DNA of 64,000 nt, taken from NCBI GenBank assembly GCA_963576725.1, contig OY755240.1, positions 98,366,316 through 98,430,315 on the forward strand. Direction: 5' to 3'. The notes below the pieces were generated by a model, which ran no database searches, was not told the DNA's origin, and saw only the letters and a program-made list of their open reading frames with translations. The translations under genes were made by a program, and so were the position numbers. The stretch is from Azorinus chamasolen (taxonomy: Eukaryota > Mollusca > Bivalvia > Cardiida > Solecurtidae). Each line of letters starts with the position of its first letter. Position 1 is the first letter of the stretch. Positions 22,045-31,698 of the stretch are shown piece after piece.

Positions 22045-22884
22045 TTTTTTAGCTCACCTGGCACGTAGTGCCAAGGTGAGCTTTTAGGATCGCTAGATGT
22101 CCGTCGTCCGTCCACAATTGTTTGTTAACACTCTAGCAGCTACAAATCTCATTGGGTCTTGATGAAACTTAGTCACAATGTTTGCCTCAATGAAATCTAG
22201 GTCAAGTTTGAATGTAGGTCATGTCCGGTCAAAAACTAGGTCACTAGGGTCAAATCATGGAAAAACCTTGTTAAAACTCTAGAGACTACAAATTTCATTG
22301 GATCTTCATGAAACTTAGTCACAATGTTTGCCTCAATGAAATCTAGGTCAAGTTTGAATGTGGGTCATATCCTGTTAATAACTAGGTCACTAGGTCAAAT
22401 TATCGAAATACCTTGTTAACACTCTACAGACTACAAATTTCATTGGATCTTCATGAAACTTGATCAAAATGTTTGGCTTAATGAAATCTAGGTCAAGTTT
22501 AAATTGTGGTCATGTAGGGTCAAAAAGTAGGTCACTAGGTCAAATCATGGAAAAACCTTGTTAACACTCTAGAGACTACATATCTCATTGGATCTTCATG
22601 AAACTTGATCAAAATGTTTGTCTTGAAATTGAGGTCAAGTTTGTATGTGGGTTATGTTGGGTCAACAACTAGGTCACTAGGTCAAATCATGGAAAACCCT
22701 TGTTTACACTCTAGAGACTACAAATCTCATTGGATCTTTATGAAACTTTATCAAAATGTTTGTCTTATTGATATCTAGGTCAAGTTTGAATGTGGGTCAT
22801 GTCCGGTCAAAAACTAGGTCACATGGTGTACATGGTTACATGTTGACCAGGTGAGCGATATAGGGCCATAGTGGCCCTTGTTAT
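22045..22884 (+). mobile_element. Family G element, copy 6 (both ends present)
   Basis: TTTTTTAGCTCACCTGGCACG with hairpin GGCACGTAGTGCC, GTCCGTCGTCCGTCC, about five ~150 bp units (CATTGGATCTTCATGAAACTT), then CAGGTGAGCGATATAGGGCC and the closing GTGGCCCTTGTT. One of the clean full-length copies. Confidence 0.85.
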
Positions 22885-23121
22885 TTGTTCAGAATGATTG
22901 TTTGTGTAAAATATAGACCAGGTTCGATTCTGGGATACAACACTAGGGTACAGGCAAAAATATAGGAAAAGCTTGTAACACATTTACAATTTTATCCAAA
23001 TAAAACTTTGGACAGAAAGGTTCTAAGGCTGGAGTCTGAGTCAGCATTTAGAACTCCTGGAAAAAGTACAGTCTTTTTTCAGTGATGCAGGGTCATGATA
23101 GTGTCATTTTTTCTTTGACAG

Positions 23122-23190
23122 ATAAGGTTGTAAGCAGTGACAGTGAGGGTGATGAAGAGGAAGTCCATGAAGCAGATGACTTGACTGAAA
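23122..23190 (+). CDS. Short acidic exon of the SET-recombinase gene
   Basis: The acceptor TTTTTTCTTTGACAG and donor CTGAAA|GTAAGC enclose 69 bases. The frame continues from the phase-1 donor at 18575 and again ends in phase 1. It encodes a Ser/Asp/Glu-rich segment (VVSSDSEGDEEEVHEADDLTE). The acidic SDSEGDEEE core contains casein-kinase-2-like sites. It lies in non-repeat intron sequence. A 69-nt symmetric exon could be skipped in frame. Confidence rests on both strong splice sites, phase and composition. Confidence 0.75.
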
Positions 23191-23515
23191 GTAAGCTTGA
23201 ATTTATTTAATCCATAACATACCCACAGTACATTAACTAAGGCGTCATATTTCGGTTCATGCTAAATTTCGCAAGTATTTGTGTTAGCCAGACATAAATA
23301 CATGTGAAAATTAGCACTTAATCTCACTATTATGAATGTCAGACCTAGATTCTGCCGGTTTGATTGACCGTAATTAACATTTGTTTCAAGTCTATAAGCC
23401 ATATTCAGTCAACACACTTTAAGTTTTAAACTTAAAATGTATACATATAAACTATGCTTAGTATATGTGTCTCTGTAAGTAGTTTTAACACTTGGTATTC
23501 ATGTAGCTCTGTATG

Positions 23516-24543
23516 TTTTTAGCTAACCAGAGCACAAAGTACTCAAGGTGAGCTATTGTGATACCCCTGTGTCTGTCATCCGTCTGTCTGTCTGTCCGTC
23601 AACAATTACAAATGACTTCTTCTCTGAAACCAACAGTCCAATTGTAATCAAACTTGGTCAGACACATACTGTGATTGTGAGCTTCAAAAGTTGTTCAAAG
23701 ATATTGGGTGGGGCCATCAGTATTGTTGCCATGGCAACCATGCACAATATCTAGAAAAATCTTCTTCTCCAGAACGACTTGTCCGATTTGAATTTGGTTT
23801 TCACCAAAATGTGATTGACTTTAAAAGTTGTTAAAAGAATTTTGATCCGTCAAAAAACATGGCCGCCAGAGGGCGTGGTCATTTTTCCATATATGGTAAT
23901 ATTGAACTTTCTAGGAGTTGTATTTATGGCTATATCTTTATGAAACTTTATCATGGTCATATCCTTAATGAAATTTAGGCCATACCAGAATATAGGTAGT
24001 TTCGGGTCATAAAGTAGGTCAGTAGGTCAAATCACAGAATCAGCTTTTTGACACTCTAGGAGCCAAATCTTTTTCCCAATGTTATTGACACTTGCTCAAA
24101 ATGATCCTCATTGACAAAATCTAGGCACTATATAAATATGGATTACATTGGGTTAAAAAGTAGGTCAGTAGGTCAATGCCTAGAAAAAACTTCCAAACAC
24201 TCTAGGATCAATACTTTTAGCCCCAACTTCATAAAACTTTTTCAGAATTACCACCTTGACAAAATCTAGGCAATGTATTGGTGTGGGTTATGTTGGTTCA
24301 AAAAGTGGGTCAGTAGGTCAAATCATAAGAAAAGCTTCATAGTTCTCTAGGGGCCATACTTTTAGCCCTGTCAGACTAAAAAGTAGGTCAGTGGGTGATA
24401 TTTTTAGCATGTACTTTGTGAACCTTACTCAGAATGACCACCTTGATCATTTCGAAAAGCTTTTGGAGACATCTACATGTACAGTCCTTATCATATTCTA
24501 ATGTCTCTGGTGAGCGCCATAGGGCCTGTTGGCCTTTGTTTAA
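23516..24543 (+). mobile_element. Family G element, copy 7
   Basis: TTTTTAGCTAACCAGAGC, hairpin GAGCACAAAGTACTCAAGGTGAGC, CCGTCTGTCTGTCTGTCCG. Units contain AAAAGTAGGTCAGTAGGTCA. It closes with TCTGGTGAGCGCCATAGGGCC. Its closest relative in the window is the copy at 46745. Confidence 0.8.
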
Positions 24544-24666
24544 CAATTGTCTTGTCATCTTTGCGGGTGAATACCTCAGTGTGATCTTGGGGGACTGTGT
24601 GTGTGTATCTGATTGTACTGGTGCTTATTAGACCAGTACAAAATAGGGGTGACTATTGACCCTTTT

Positions 24667-24840
24667 TTTGTCGAGCCCTCTTGCGGTCAGCTCGACATAG
24701 TTGTCGCAATGTCCTCATATTTTTATACACCCACCTACTAAAGGTGGTCGTATATTGGCGTGGCCCTGTCTGTCCGTAAGTCCATCCGTTCGTCCGTCAA
24801 CATTTTTTTGTCCGCTGTTTTCTCGCAAAACTATTTGACA
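24667..24840 (+). repeat. GTCGAGCCC-family start followed by a family M start
   Basis: TTTTTGTCGAGCCCTCTTGC and AGCTCGACATAGTTGTCGC match the start of the element at 33579. It is cut within 60 bp by TTTTTATACACCCACCTAC, a family M terminus with GTCCATCCGTTCGTCCGTC. Confidence 0.6.
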
Positions 24841-25440
24841 GATAATAGAGAGGTTTCGATTTTTACTTGTACGGGTACGTGTACTTGTAGCTCGACTAAA
24901 ATGTGCAGAAACCATCGTGACGTCATCAATATATGCGTGCCTATCTTCGGATTTACAAGTCATCAACGTGTAATGTACAGTCTACGCGTAACAGAAAAAC
25001 GTGTAGGTTTATCATCGTTTTATTCCAATTTCTCGTATTGTTTATTGCAATATTTGTTGACAGAATGTTAGTACAAACCTTTCTAATCGTGCCAGAAGTG
25101 TTGATTTACTTGAAAAATTTAAAATAAAGATGTTTAATAGCGCACTACGTGACACGGCCACACGTTATAGACAGCAGACTAAATAGTTGCATTACACTTT
25201 GACAAACGTTCATGTGAGTCTATCATATGATATGTAGACCTATTCTGTTGTGTTGTTGTTGTAGCTAATAAGATTTATCGTCCCTCCAAGCGCTTGAAAT
25301 TGCATCCTCGAAGCTAGATCTCCCATCCCTTGCGGCGACAGTCAACACCTTCAAATTGTAGTCGGGATGCCGACCAATAGGGCTCAAGATAAAACACTTA
25401 GCCTATTTCCTATGCTTTGTTCCTTTATGGATCCACCAGA

Positions 25441-25612
25441 CTACCGGCGGACGCGGTCAAGTGCTACGTAGTTGTGCTCGACTACAATGCCAGGGTCGTG
25501 AGTTTGACCCCCGCCGGACCAAATATTTCGGATAAGACTTGATAAACCGAGGTATGATCATATGTATCAGTGCTTTACAGTGGGCATCTAAAGGACCAGA
25601 GAACTGACTTTC
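25441..25612 (+). mobile_element. tRNA-derived SINE-like copy 1
   Basis: A tRNA-like head has GCGGTCAAGTGCTACG (box A region) and GTGAGTTTGACCCC (box B region) ending in CGCCGGACCA. A body follows with TGATAAACCGAGGT and GGCATCTAAA. Interrupted homology to the next copy is about 80 percent by eye. Confidence 0.55.
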
Positions 25613-25644
25613 TCTAATAAGAGTACGGCATCGCATCCGGGTTC

Positions 25645-25835
25645 TCCGTCAGACGTGGACCACGTGGTCGAGTAGTAGTTGCGCTCGGCTCCAATACCAG
25701 GGGTCGTGAGTGAGTTCGACCCCCGCCGGACCAAGTCTTTCGTATGAGACTTTATAAACCGAGGTCGGATGCGTCAGTGATTTACACTAGGCATCTAAAA
25801 AAATCAAATAACTCTTTCGATAATTAGAGTAGGGA
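25645..25835 (+). mobile_element. tRNA-derived SINE-like copy 2
   Basis: CGTGGTCGAGTAGTAGTTGC (box A region), GTGAGTTCGACCCCCGCC (box B region), GGACCA, then TTATAAACCGAGGTCGG and GGCATCTAAA. It lies in tandem behind copy 1, and both are followed by related AGAGTA(C/G)GG...CGGGTTCTC segments. Confidence 0.6.
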
Positions 25836-25959
25836 ATCGCGCCCGGGTTCTCTGTATCCGCTCCCCTCTCTCTGAGGAGTCAATTGCCGTCAAATTAGCC
25901 CTTAGATGGCAGTTCTTGTCTAAACGGACGTAAACAAACAAACCAAACTGTATCCGCTC

Positions 25960-26030
25960 CCCTCTCTCTCTCTCTCTTTCTCTCTTCTCTCTCTCTCTCT
26001 CTCTCTCTCTCAATCTCTCTCTCTCTCACA
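25960..26030. repeat. (CT)n microsatellite
   Basis: Mostly CTCT with a few interruptions and a short CACACA end. Confidence 0.9.
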
Positions 26031-26237
26031 CACATTGGTCTTCTGACTGTTCACAGACCTATCCCATAGGAAGATGGGGTTGGGTGTTGGTGGGTTCTAT
26101 CAAAAGACTGAGGGACATGTCGTTTTCTGACATGTCAAAAAAGTCTGTCATTAATTCCGAAAAGGAGATGTGAGGGTCCTGCATGCAGTCATTTTTTATT
26201 TTGTTTTATTCTTTATTTATGTAGATATCTCCCATTC

Positions 26238-26549
26238 TCCCATTCTGTCTGTCTGTCTGTCTATGTTTCCCTCTGTCTTTGTATCTGTATGTCTCTTGTC
26301 TCTGTCTGTATGTATGTCTGTCTGTTTGTCTGCCTGTCAGTCTGTCTATATATCTGTCTCTCTATCTATCTTTCTCTGTCTCTCTATCATTCTCTCTCTG
26401 TCTCTATTTTTGTCTCTCTTTGATTCTTTGTCTATGTCTCTCTCCCTCTCTCTCTTTCGCCTCTCTCTCTATTTCTCCTCTCTCTCTCTTTCGCCTCTCT
26501 CGCTCTCTCTATTTCTCCTCTCTCTCTCTCTTTCTCTCTTTGTCTTTTT

Positions 26550-26598
<49 letters not shown>
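26238..26598. repeat. Compound TCTG/TCTC pyrimidine microsatellite (~360 bp)
   Basis: It grades from (TGTC)n to (TCTC)n. The long Ser/Leu-rich open frames across it are translations of the repeat. Confidence 0.9.
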
Positions 26599-26599
<1 letters not shown>

Positions 26600-26891
26600 T
26601 GTCCCCGTTTATTTTTTGGACACATACATTTCCACACCAACCATGGCTGCTGTATATCTCGTAAAAACATTAAGGAATTACATAAATTTACTTATTTTGC
26701 ATTATGATAAATTACCCGTACGCGTTCATGTTATCCAATTTCGAAACATGATTTTGAAAATACGTGTAAGCGTACGTGTACGTGTAGCCACACGTACACG
26801 TACAAGTACAAGTAAGAATTCGAAACCTCTCTATTATTCCCCTAGTACAAAACTCCTTGCAAACTGTGTGACTTTTGTATCTTTATGCTAG

Positions 26892-27029
26892 TTCCAGATG
26901 CAACAAAGGAAGGTATGGAGGCTGTGCCAGTATTCCAACAGGATGGTGTACAACAGAGTTGTAGTGTCAGGTCTAATACAAATAAGGTGACAAAGCCACA
27001 GAAAAGATGTAGCTCCCAGCACAAAACTA
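26892..27029 (+). CDS. Basic linker exon of the SET-recombinase gene (3' end uncertain)
   Basis: The acceptor TATCTTTATGCTAG (or the AG six bases further in) opens an exon in the frame required by the phase-1 donor at 23190. It encodes PDATKEGMEAVPVFQQDG, then a Lys/Arg-rich stretch including TKPQKR. Among possible donors the one at 27030 (ACTA|GTAGGC) has the phase needed by the last exon at 37820. A donor at 26913 (GAAG|GTATGG) also fits and has a better consensus but leaves a 21-nt exon. The stronger-looking AAG|GTGACA at 26987 is out of phase unless another exon intervenes. The basic segment may serve as a nuclear-localisation signal. Confidence 0.5.
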
Positions 27030-27222
27030 GTAGGCTCCTCTTGTTATCTCTTGCTATGTATGTATATCTGGGTTGCATTTCATCAAAAGTCTTAGGACCA
27101 TTATTTTGTCCCAGGAACAGAGTTTGGTCCCAAGAGAAAAATTTTCATCAAAAGACTTTAAGTCATAGAACATGTTATTTGGTCTGTAGAGGTCCTAATT
27201 TTGGGACAGGTCTGTAGCAGTC

Positions 27223-27441
27223 TTAACCCTTTGCGTGTAGGACATGCAAATATGTGTTTTTTCCTAAATAAGCCCTCTCATCATGGTCAGCACTGTTTGC
27301 CATGCCCTGTTGTTAGAAATACAACAAAGTATATAGATTTCAAGTAAAATTTTGAATAGTTCCTCCTTTGAATGATCAAAATGAGCCCCCAAAATTAACC
27401 ATGGGAAAGTTCATTTTAAAATTTAGCTCTGAAAGGGTTAA
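27223..27441. mobile_element. TTAA-flanked MITE
   Basis: TTAACCCTTTGCGTG opens and TGAAAGGGTTAA closes: TTAA at both ends with CCCTTT/AAAGGG inverted termini. It has CACTGTTTGCCATGCC inside but lacks the long hairpin of its relatives. Confidence 0.65.
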
Positions 27442-27713
27442 AATGGTCCCAAGATTAAAACATGTGAATTTCTTTCCAAAACTGACCTTTATAAACAAAT
27501 TCAAAATCAAATAAGATGAAATGCATAAAAAAGTATTCATCTGAAATAATTTGAGAAAACTACCAGAACTAGATCTATCAAATGAATATACTTTCAAATT
27601 AAAAGTGCCATGGTGATATCAGAACATCTTTATATAAACCAAAGGTTTAAGATAATACACCAAAAGACAAACTATCAGCGATTGAGTGTCACAAATATAT
27701 AATATTCCATTGC

Positions 27714-29160
27714 TTTTATTAGCTCACCTGAGCCAAAGGCTCAGGATGAGCTATTGTGATCACATTCCGTCCGGTGTCCGTCGTCCGTCCACATTTTCAA
27801 ACGACATCTCCTCTGAAACCCCTGACCCGATTTCAACCAAACTTTGTCAGAAGCATCAATAGGGTGGGGGAACGAAAAGTTGTTAAAAGTTTGTGGGTGG
27901 GGTAAATATTTCTAGTTGCCATGGCAACCGTGCACAAATTCTAGAAAAATCTTCTTCTCCGAAACTACTGGTCCAATTTCAATTTTGTTTTCACCAAAAT
28001 GTTTGTCAATTGATAGACTTTCAAAGTTGTTCAAAGAATTTTGATCCGTTCAAAAACATGGCCGCTAGAGGTAAATTTCAGTATTTACATAGTATTGACA
28101 ACCCAGGTCAAAACCTTTAAAGTTCTTCTTGTCAAAAACCATACGTCCTAGAACAACCAAATTTCTTATGTAGCATCATGTTGTGAGTCTGTATCAAGAT
28201 GGTTCAAATTATGACCCCCGGATCAAAAATGGCCCCGCCCAAGGGCTTATCAGTTTAACTTAGGAAAACCTTTAAATATCGTTTTCTCTGAAACTGTTGG
28301 CCTAAACTCAACCAAACTTTAACAGAAGCATCAGTAGGGTGGGGGAACGAAAAGTTGTTAAATGTTTGAGGATGGGGTAATTTTCTTGTTGCCATGGCAA
28401 CCGTGCACAAAAACTAGAAAAATCTTCTTCTCCGAAACTACTGGTCCAATTTCAATTTGATTTTCACCAAAATGTTTGTCAATTGATAGACTTTCAAAGT
28501 TGTTTAAAGAATTTTGATTCATTAGAAAACATGGCTGCCAGAGGGCGTGGTCAATTTCTGTATTTGCATAAAACCCAAGTCAGAAACTTTAAAGATCTTC
28601 TTTTCAAAAACCATAAGTCCTAGAAAAAACAAATTTCTTATGTAGCATCATACAGTAAGTTTGAGGCCTTTTGTATTTGACATGCAGCTTTATCGTGTGG
28701 TCCTATACCTACATGTAGATTGTTCAAATAATGACTCCCAGTCAAAAATGGCCCGCCCCAGGGCTTTTATATCAGTTTTACATATTCTTGTATAAGAAAA
28801 CCTTTCTAATCTTCTACTCTGAAACCGTAAGGCCCTGACCTTTAATATTTGACATGTAGCTTTGCCTTATAGTCCTAGACCAGAATTGTCAAATTATGAC
28901 TTCAGGGTCAAAAATGCCCCTTTCCCAGGGCTTATCAGCCCTCTTGTTTATAGGAAAACCTTTTAAAATCTTCTTCTCTTGAATCATAAGGCCCAGATCA
29001 TTAATATTTGACATGTATCTTTGCATTGTGGTCCCATACAGAGATTGTTCGAATTATTACCCCTGGGTCATAGCTATATCAAAATTTTGTCTTGCCCAGT
29101 CAGCTTCTTTCGTACAATGTTCTCAGGTGAGCGCCATGTGGGCCTCTGTCCCTCTTGTTT
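27714..29160 (+). mobile_element. Family G element, copy 8
   Basis: TTTTATTAGCTCACCTGAGCC, AAAGGCTCAGGATGAGC, GTCCGTCGTCCGTCC, then units with GTTGCCATGGCAACCGTGCAC and AAATCTTCTTCTCCGAAAC. It closes with CTCAGGTGAGCGCCATGTGG and CCCTCTTGTTTC. The next family G copy starts two bases later. Confidence 0.8.
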
Positions 29161-29162
29161 CT

Positions 29163-30677
29163 TTATTAGCTCACCTGAGCCAAAGGCTCAAGGTGAGCTA
29201 TTGTGATGGCCCTGTGTCCGTCGTCGTTAACAATTGCTTAAAATGACATCTCCTCCTATACCACTTGACAGATTTCAACCAAACTTAACACAAATGTTCC
29301 TTAGATCAAGCTCTTTCAAATTTGTTCAAAGAATTGAAAGCAATGTAGAACTCTGGTTGCTATGGCAACCAAAGTGAAAAAATAATAAAATCTTAAAAAA
29401 TCTTCATGTCAAAAACTACAAGGGCCTGAGCTTAGATATTTGGCACATAGCATCATCTAAAGGTCCTTTATCAAGTTTGTTCAAATTATACCCCTAGGGT
29501 CAAAATTGGCCCCGCCCCGGGGGTCAAAAGCTTTACATAGGATTATATAGTAAAATCTTAAAAAATCTTCTCCTCCGAAACCGAAAGGCTTAGAGCTGTG
29601 ATATTTGGTATGTAGCATCATCTAGTGGACCTCTACATAGTTTGTTCAAATTTTGCCCCTGGGGTCAAAATTGACCCCGCCCCAGGGGTCACAAATTTTA
29701 CAAAGGATAATATAGTAAAAACTTAAAAATTCTTTTTCGAAAACCTAAAGGCGTAGAGCTATAATGTTAAGTATGTAGCATCATGTAGTGGACCTCTACA
29801 TAGTTTGTTCAAATTTTCTCCTTGGGGTCAAGATTGACCCCGCCCCAGGGGTCACAAGTTTTACATAGGATTATATATGTCAAAACTTAAAAATTCTTCT
29901 TCTTCGAAACATAAAGGCGTAGAACTGTAATGTTTAGTATGTAGCATCATCTAGGGGACCTCTACATAGATTGTTCAAATTATGCGCCTGGGGTCAAAAT
30001 TGGCCCCACCCAGGGGGTCACAAGTTTTACATAGGATATATAGTAAAAACTTAAAAATTCTTCTTCTTCGAAATCCAAAGGTTTAGAGCTTTGATATGTG
30101 GTATGTAGCATCATCTAGTGGACCTCTACATAGTTTGTTCAAATTTTTCCCCTGGGGTCAAAATTGACCCCGCCCCAGGGTCACAAGTTTTACATAGAAT
30201 TATATAGTCAAAACTTAAAAATTCTTCTTCTTCGAAACCTAAAGGTGTAGAGCTGTAATGTTTAGTATGTAGCATCATCTAGGGGACCTCTACATAGATT
30301 GTTCAAATTATGCCCCTAGGGTAGAACTTGGCCCCAACCCGGGGTCACAAGTTTTACTCAGAATTATTTAGTAAAAACTTAAAAAATCTTCTTCTCCGAC
30401 ACCAAAAGGTTTAGAGCTGTGATTTTTGGTATGTAGCATCATCTAATGGACCTCTACAAAGATTGTTCAAATAATGCCCCTGGGGTCAAAATTGGCACCA
30501 CCCTGGGGTCACAAGTTTTACATAGGATTATATAGTAAATAATCTTCTTCTCCAAAACTGAAAGCACTTAAACTTATGATATTTGTTATGTAGTATCATC
30601 TAGTGAACTGTTACAGAGATTTTCAAATTATGCCCCTATTCTCAGGTGAGCGAAATGTGGCCCATGGGCCTCTTGTA
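29163..30677 (+). mobile_element. Family G element, copy 9 (head-to-tail with copy 8)
   Basis: TTATTAGCTCACCTGAGCC, GCCAAAGGCTC, about eight ~160 bp units (TTTGTTCAAATTTTGCCCC, ACCCCGCCCC, TTTACATAGG), then TCTCAGGTGAGCGAAATGTGG and CATGGGCCTCTTG. Confidence 0.85.
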
Positions 30678-31698
30678 TAAGTAAATTTTCATTATTTTTT
30701 TCTTCTTTGATAGTCAATTCGATTTTCATCCAAATAGATACAAAACTGCCCTTTCCAGTAGTGTCTACTTCGTCGTTGAAAAATCTTACAGGATTTATTT
30801 AACGGAATTTAATCATTCTTTAACACTCTTGATATTTTAACTTTTAAATGAAAGAATAAATCAATATTAACGAGACCAGCAGGGCCGGTTTGTTGAAACG
30901 GTCCTAAGTTTAGTCCTAGGAAGGTCTTAAGTTATAGTCCTAGGACTTTTGATGTGTCAATGGGCCAAATATTACATTGTTTTGTGTATAAATGCAGTTT
31001 CTGTTAAAATTGCACAGATACAATTCACCAATTATTGGTTAAAAGTTATGTTGTTATGGAAGGGTATTATTTTTGCTTTAGAAATATGCTAGAGCCATGT
31101 TGTTTCATCAAATATTATAGGTCTTAGCCTAATCTTCATGAAACTTGGTCAGAATATTTGTCTTGATAAAATCTTGAATGGCATTGAAAGTGGGTCATGT
31201 TGGTTCAAAAACTAGATCACAATGTTAAATAATTATAGAAAAACATTGTGAACACTAGTGATCACATTGTTTTGGTTCCTAATTTGCATGAAACTTTTTC
31301 GGAAAGAATGTTTTGGTAAATCTCAGATGAAATCTATTCTGGACTTACTGCTGCACCTAGAGTCACGAAACTTCGTATGCTGATGCACCTTAACGAGTAC
31401 AGCATGTTGCACTGCAGTTTATTGACCGTGACCTTTGACCTTGTCCTCAATGGTCAAAGTTAAGGTTTTGCGTTAAAGTTTGTCCTGGACTAACTACTGC
31501 TCCTAGTGTCAAGAAACTTAACATGCTGATGCGCCTTAATAAGTACAGCACGTTGCACTGCAGTTTAATGACTTTGACCTTTGACGTTGACTTCAAAGGT
31601 CAATGTTAAGGTTTTGCGTTAAAAGTCTGTTCTCATTTATTAGAATGTCCCTACATAAGAACCATAACTCTTTATTCCAAATGTTGGAGTTATTTGCC
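30678..31698 (+). other. Intron sequence with two to three family M-type units near its end
   Basis: 30678-31120 is AT-rich and shows no coding signal. At 31130-31690 short repeats appear, including paired ACTTAACATGCTGATGCGCC / ACTTCGTATGCTGATGCACC units about 130 bp apart and TTTGACCTTTGACGTTGAC. Confidence 0.55.

Larger units (their letters stand above)
24842..26837. mobile_element. ~2-kb element with GTAC-rich terminal inverted repeats
   Basis: ATAATAGAGAGGTTTCGA at 24842 is mirrored by TCGAAACCTCTCTATTAT at 26820-26837. The arms continue into TTACTTGTACGGGTACGTG and GTACACGTACAAGTACAAG. The flanks (CTATTTGACAG and TCCCCTAGTAC) do not match inside. The interior has two SINE-like copies and large pyrimidine microsatellites but no transposase, so it is a non-autonomous element. 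The right end lies 54 bp from the exon acceptor at 26892. Confidence 0.7.

Noticed and set aside
24760..25127. Frames of 103 and 64 codons at the left end of the GTAC element
   Set aside because: They start in a family M microsatellite and run into the inverted repeat; no transposase motif is present.
26170..26707. Long Ser/Leu-rich open frames (164 and 142 codons)
   Set aside because: They are translations of the TCTG/TCTC microsatellite in two frames, with no domain and no splice context.
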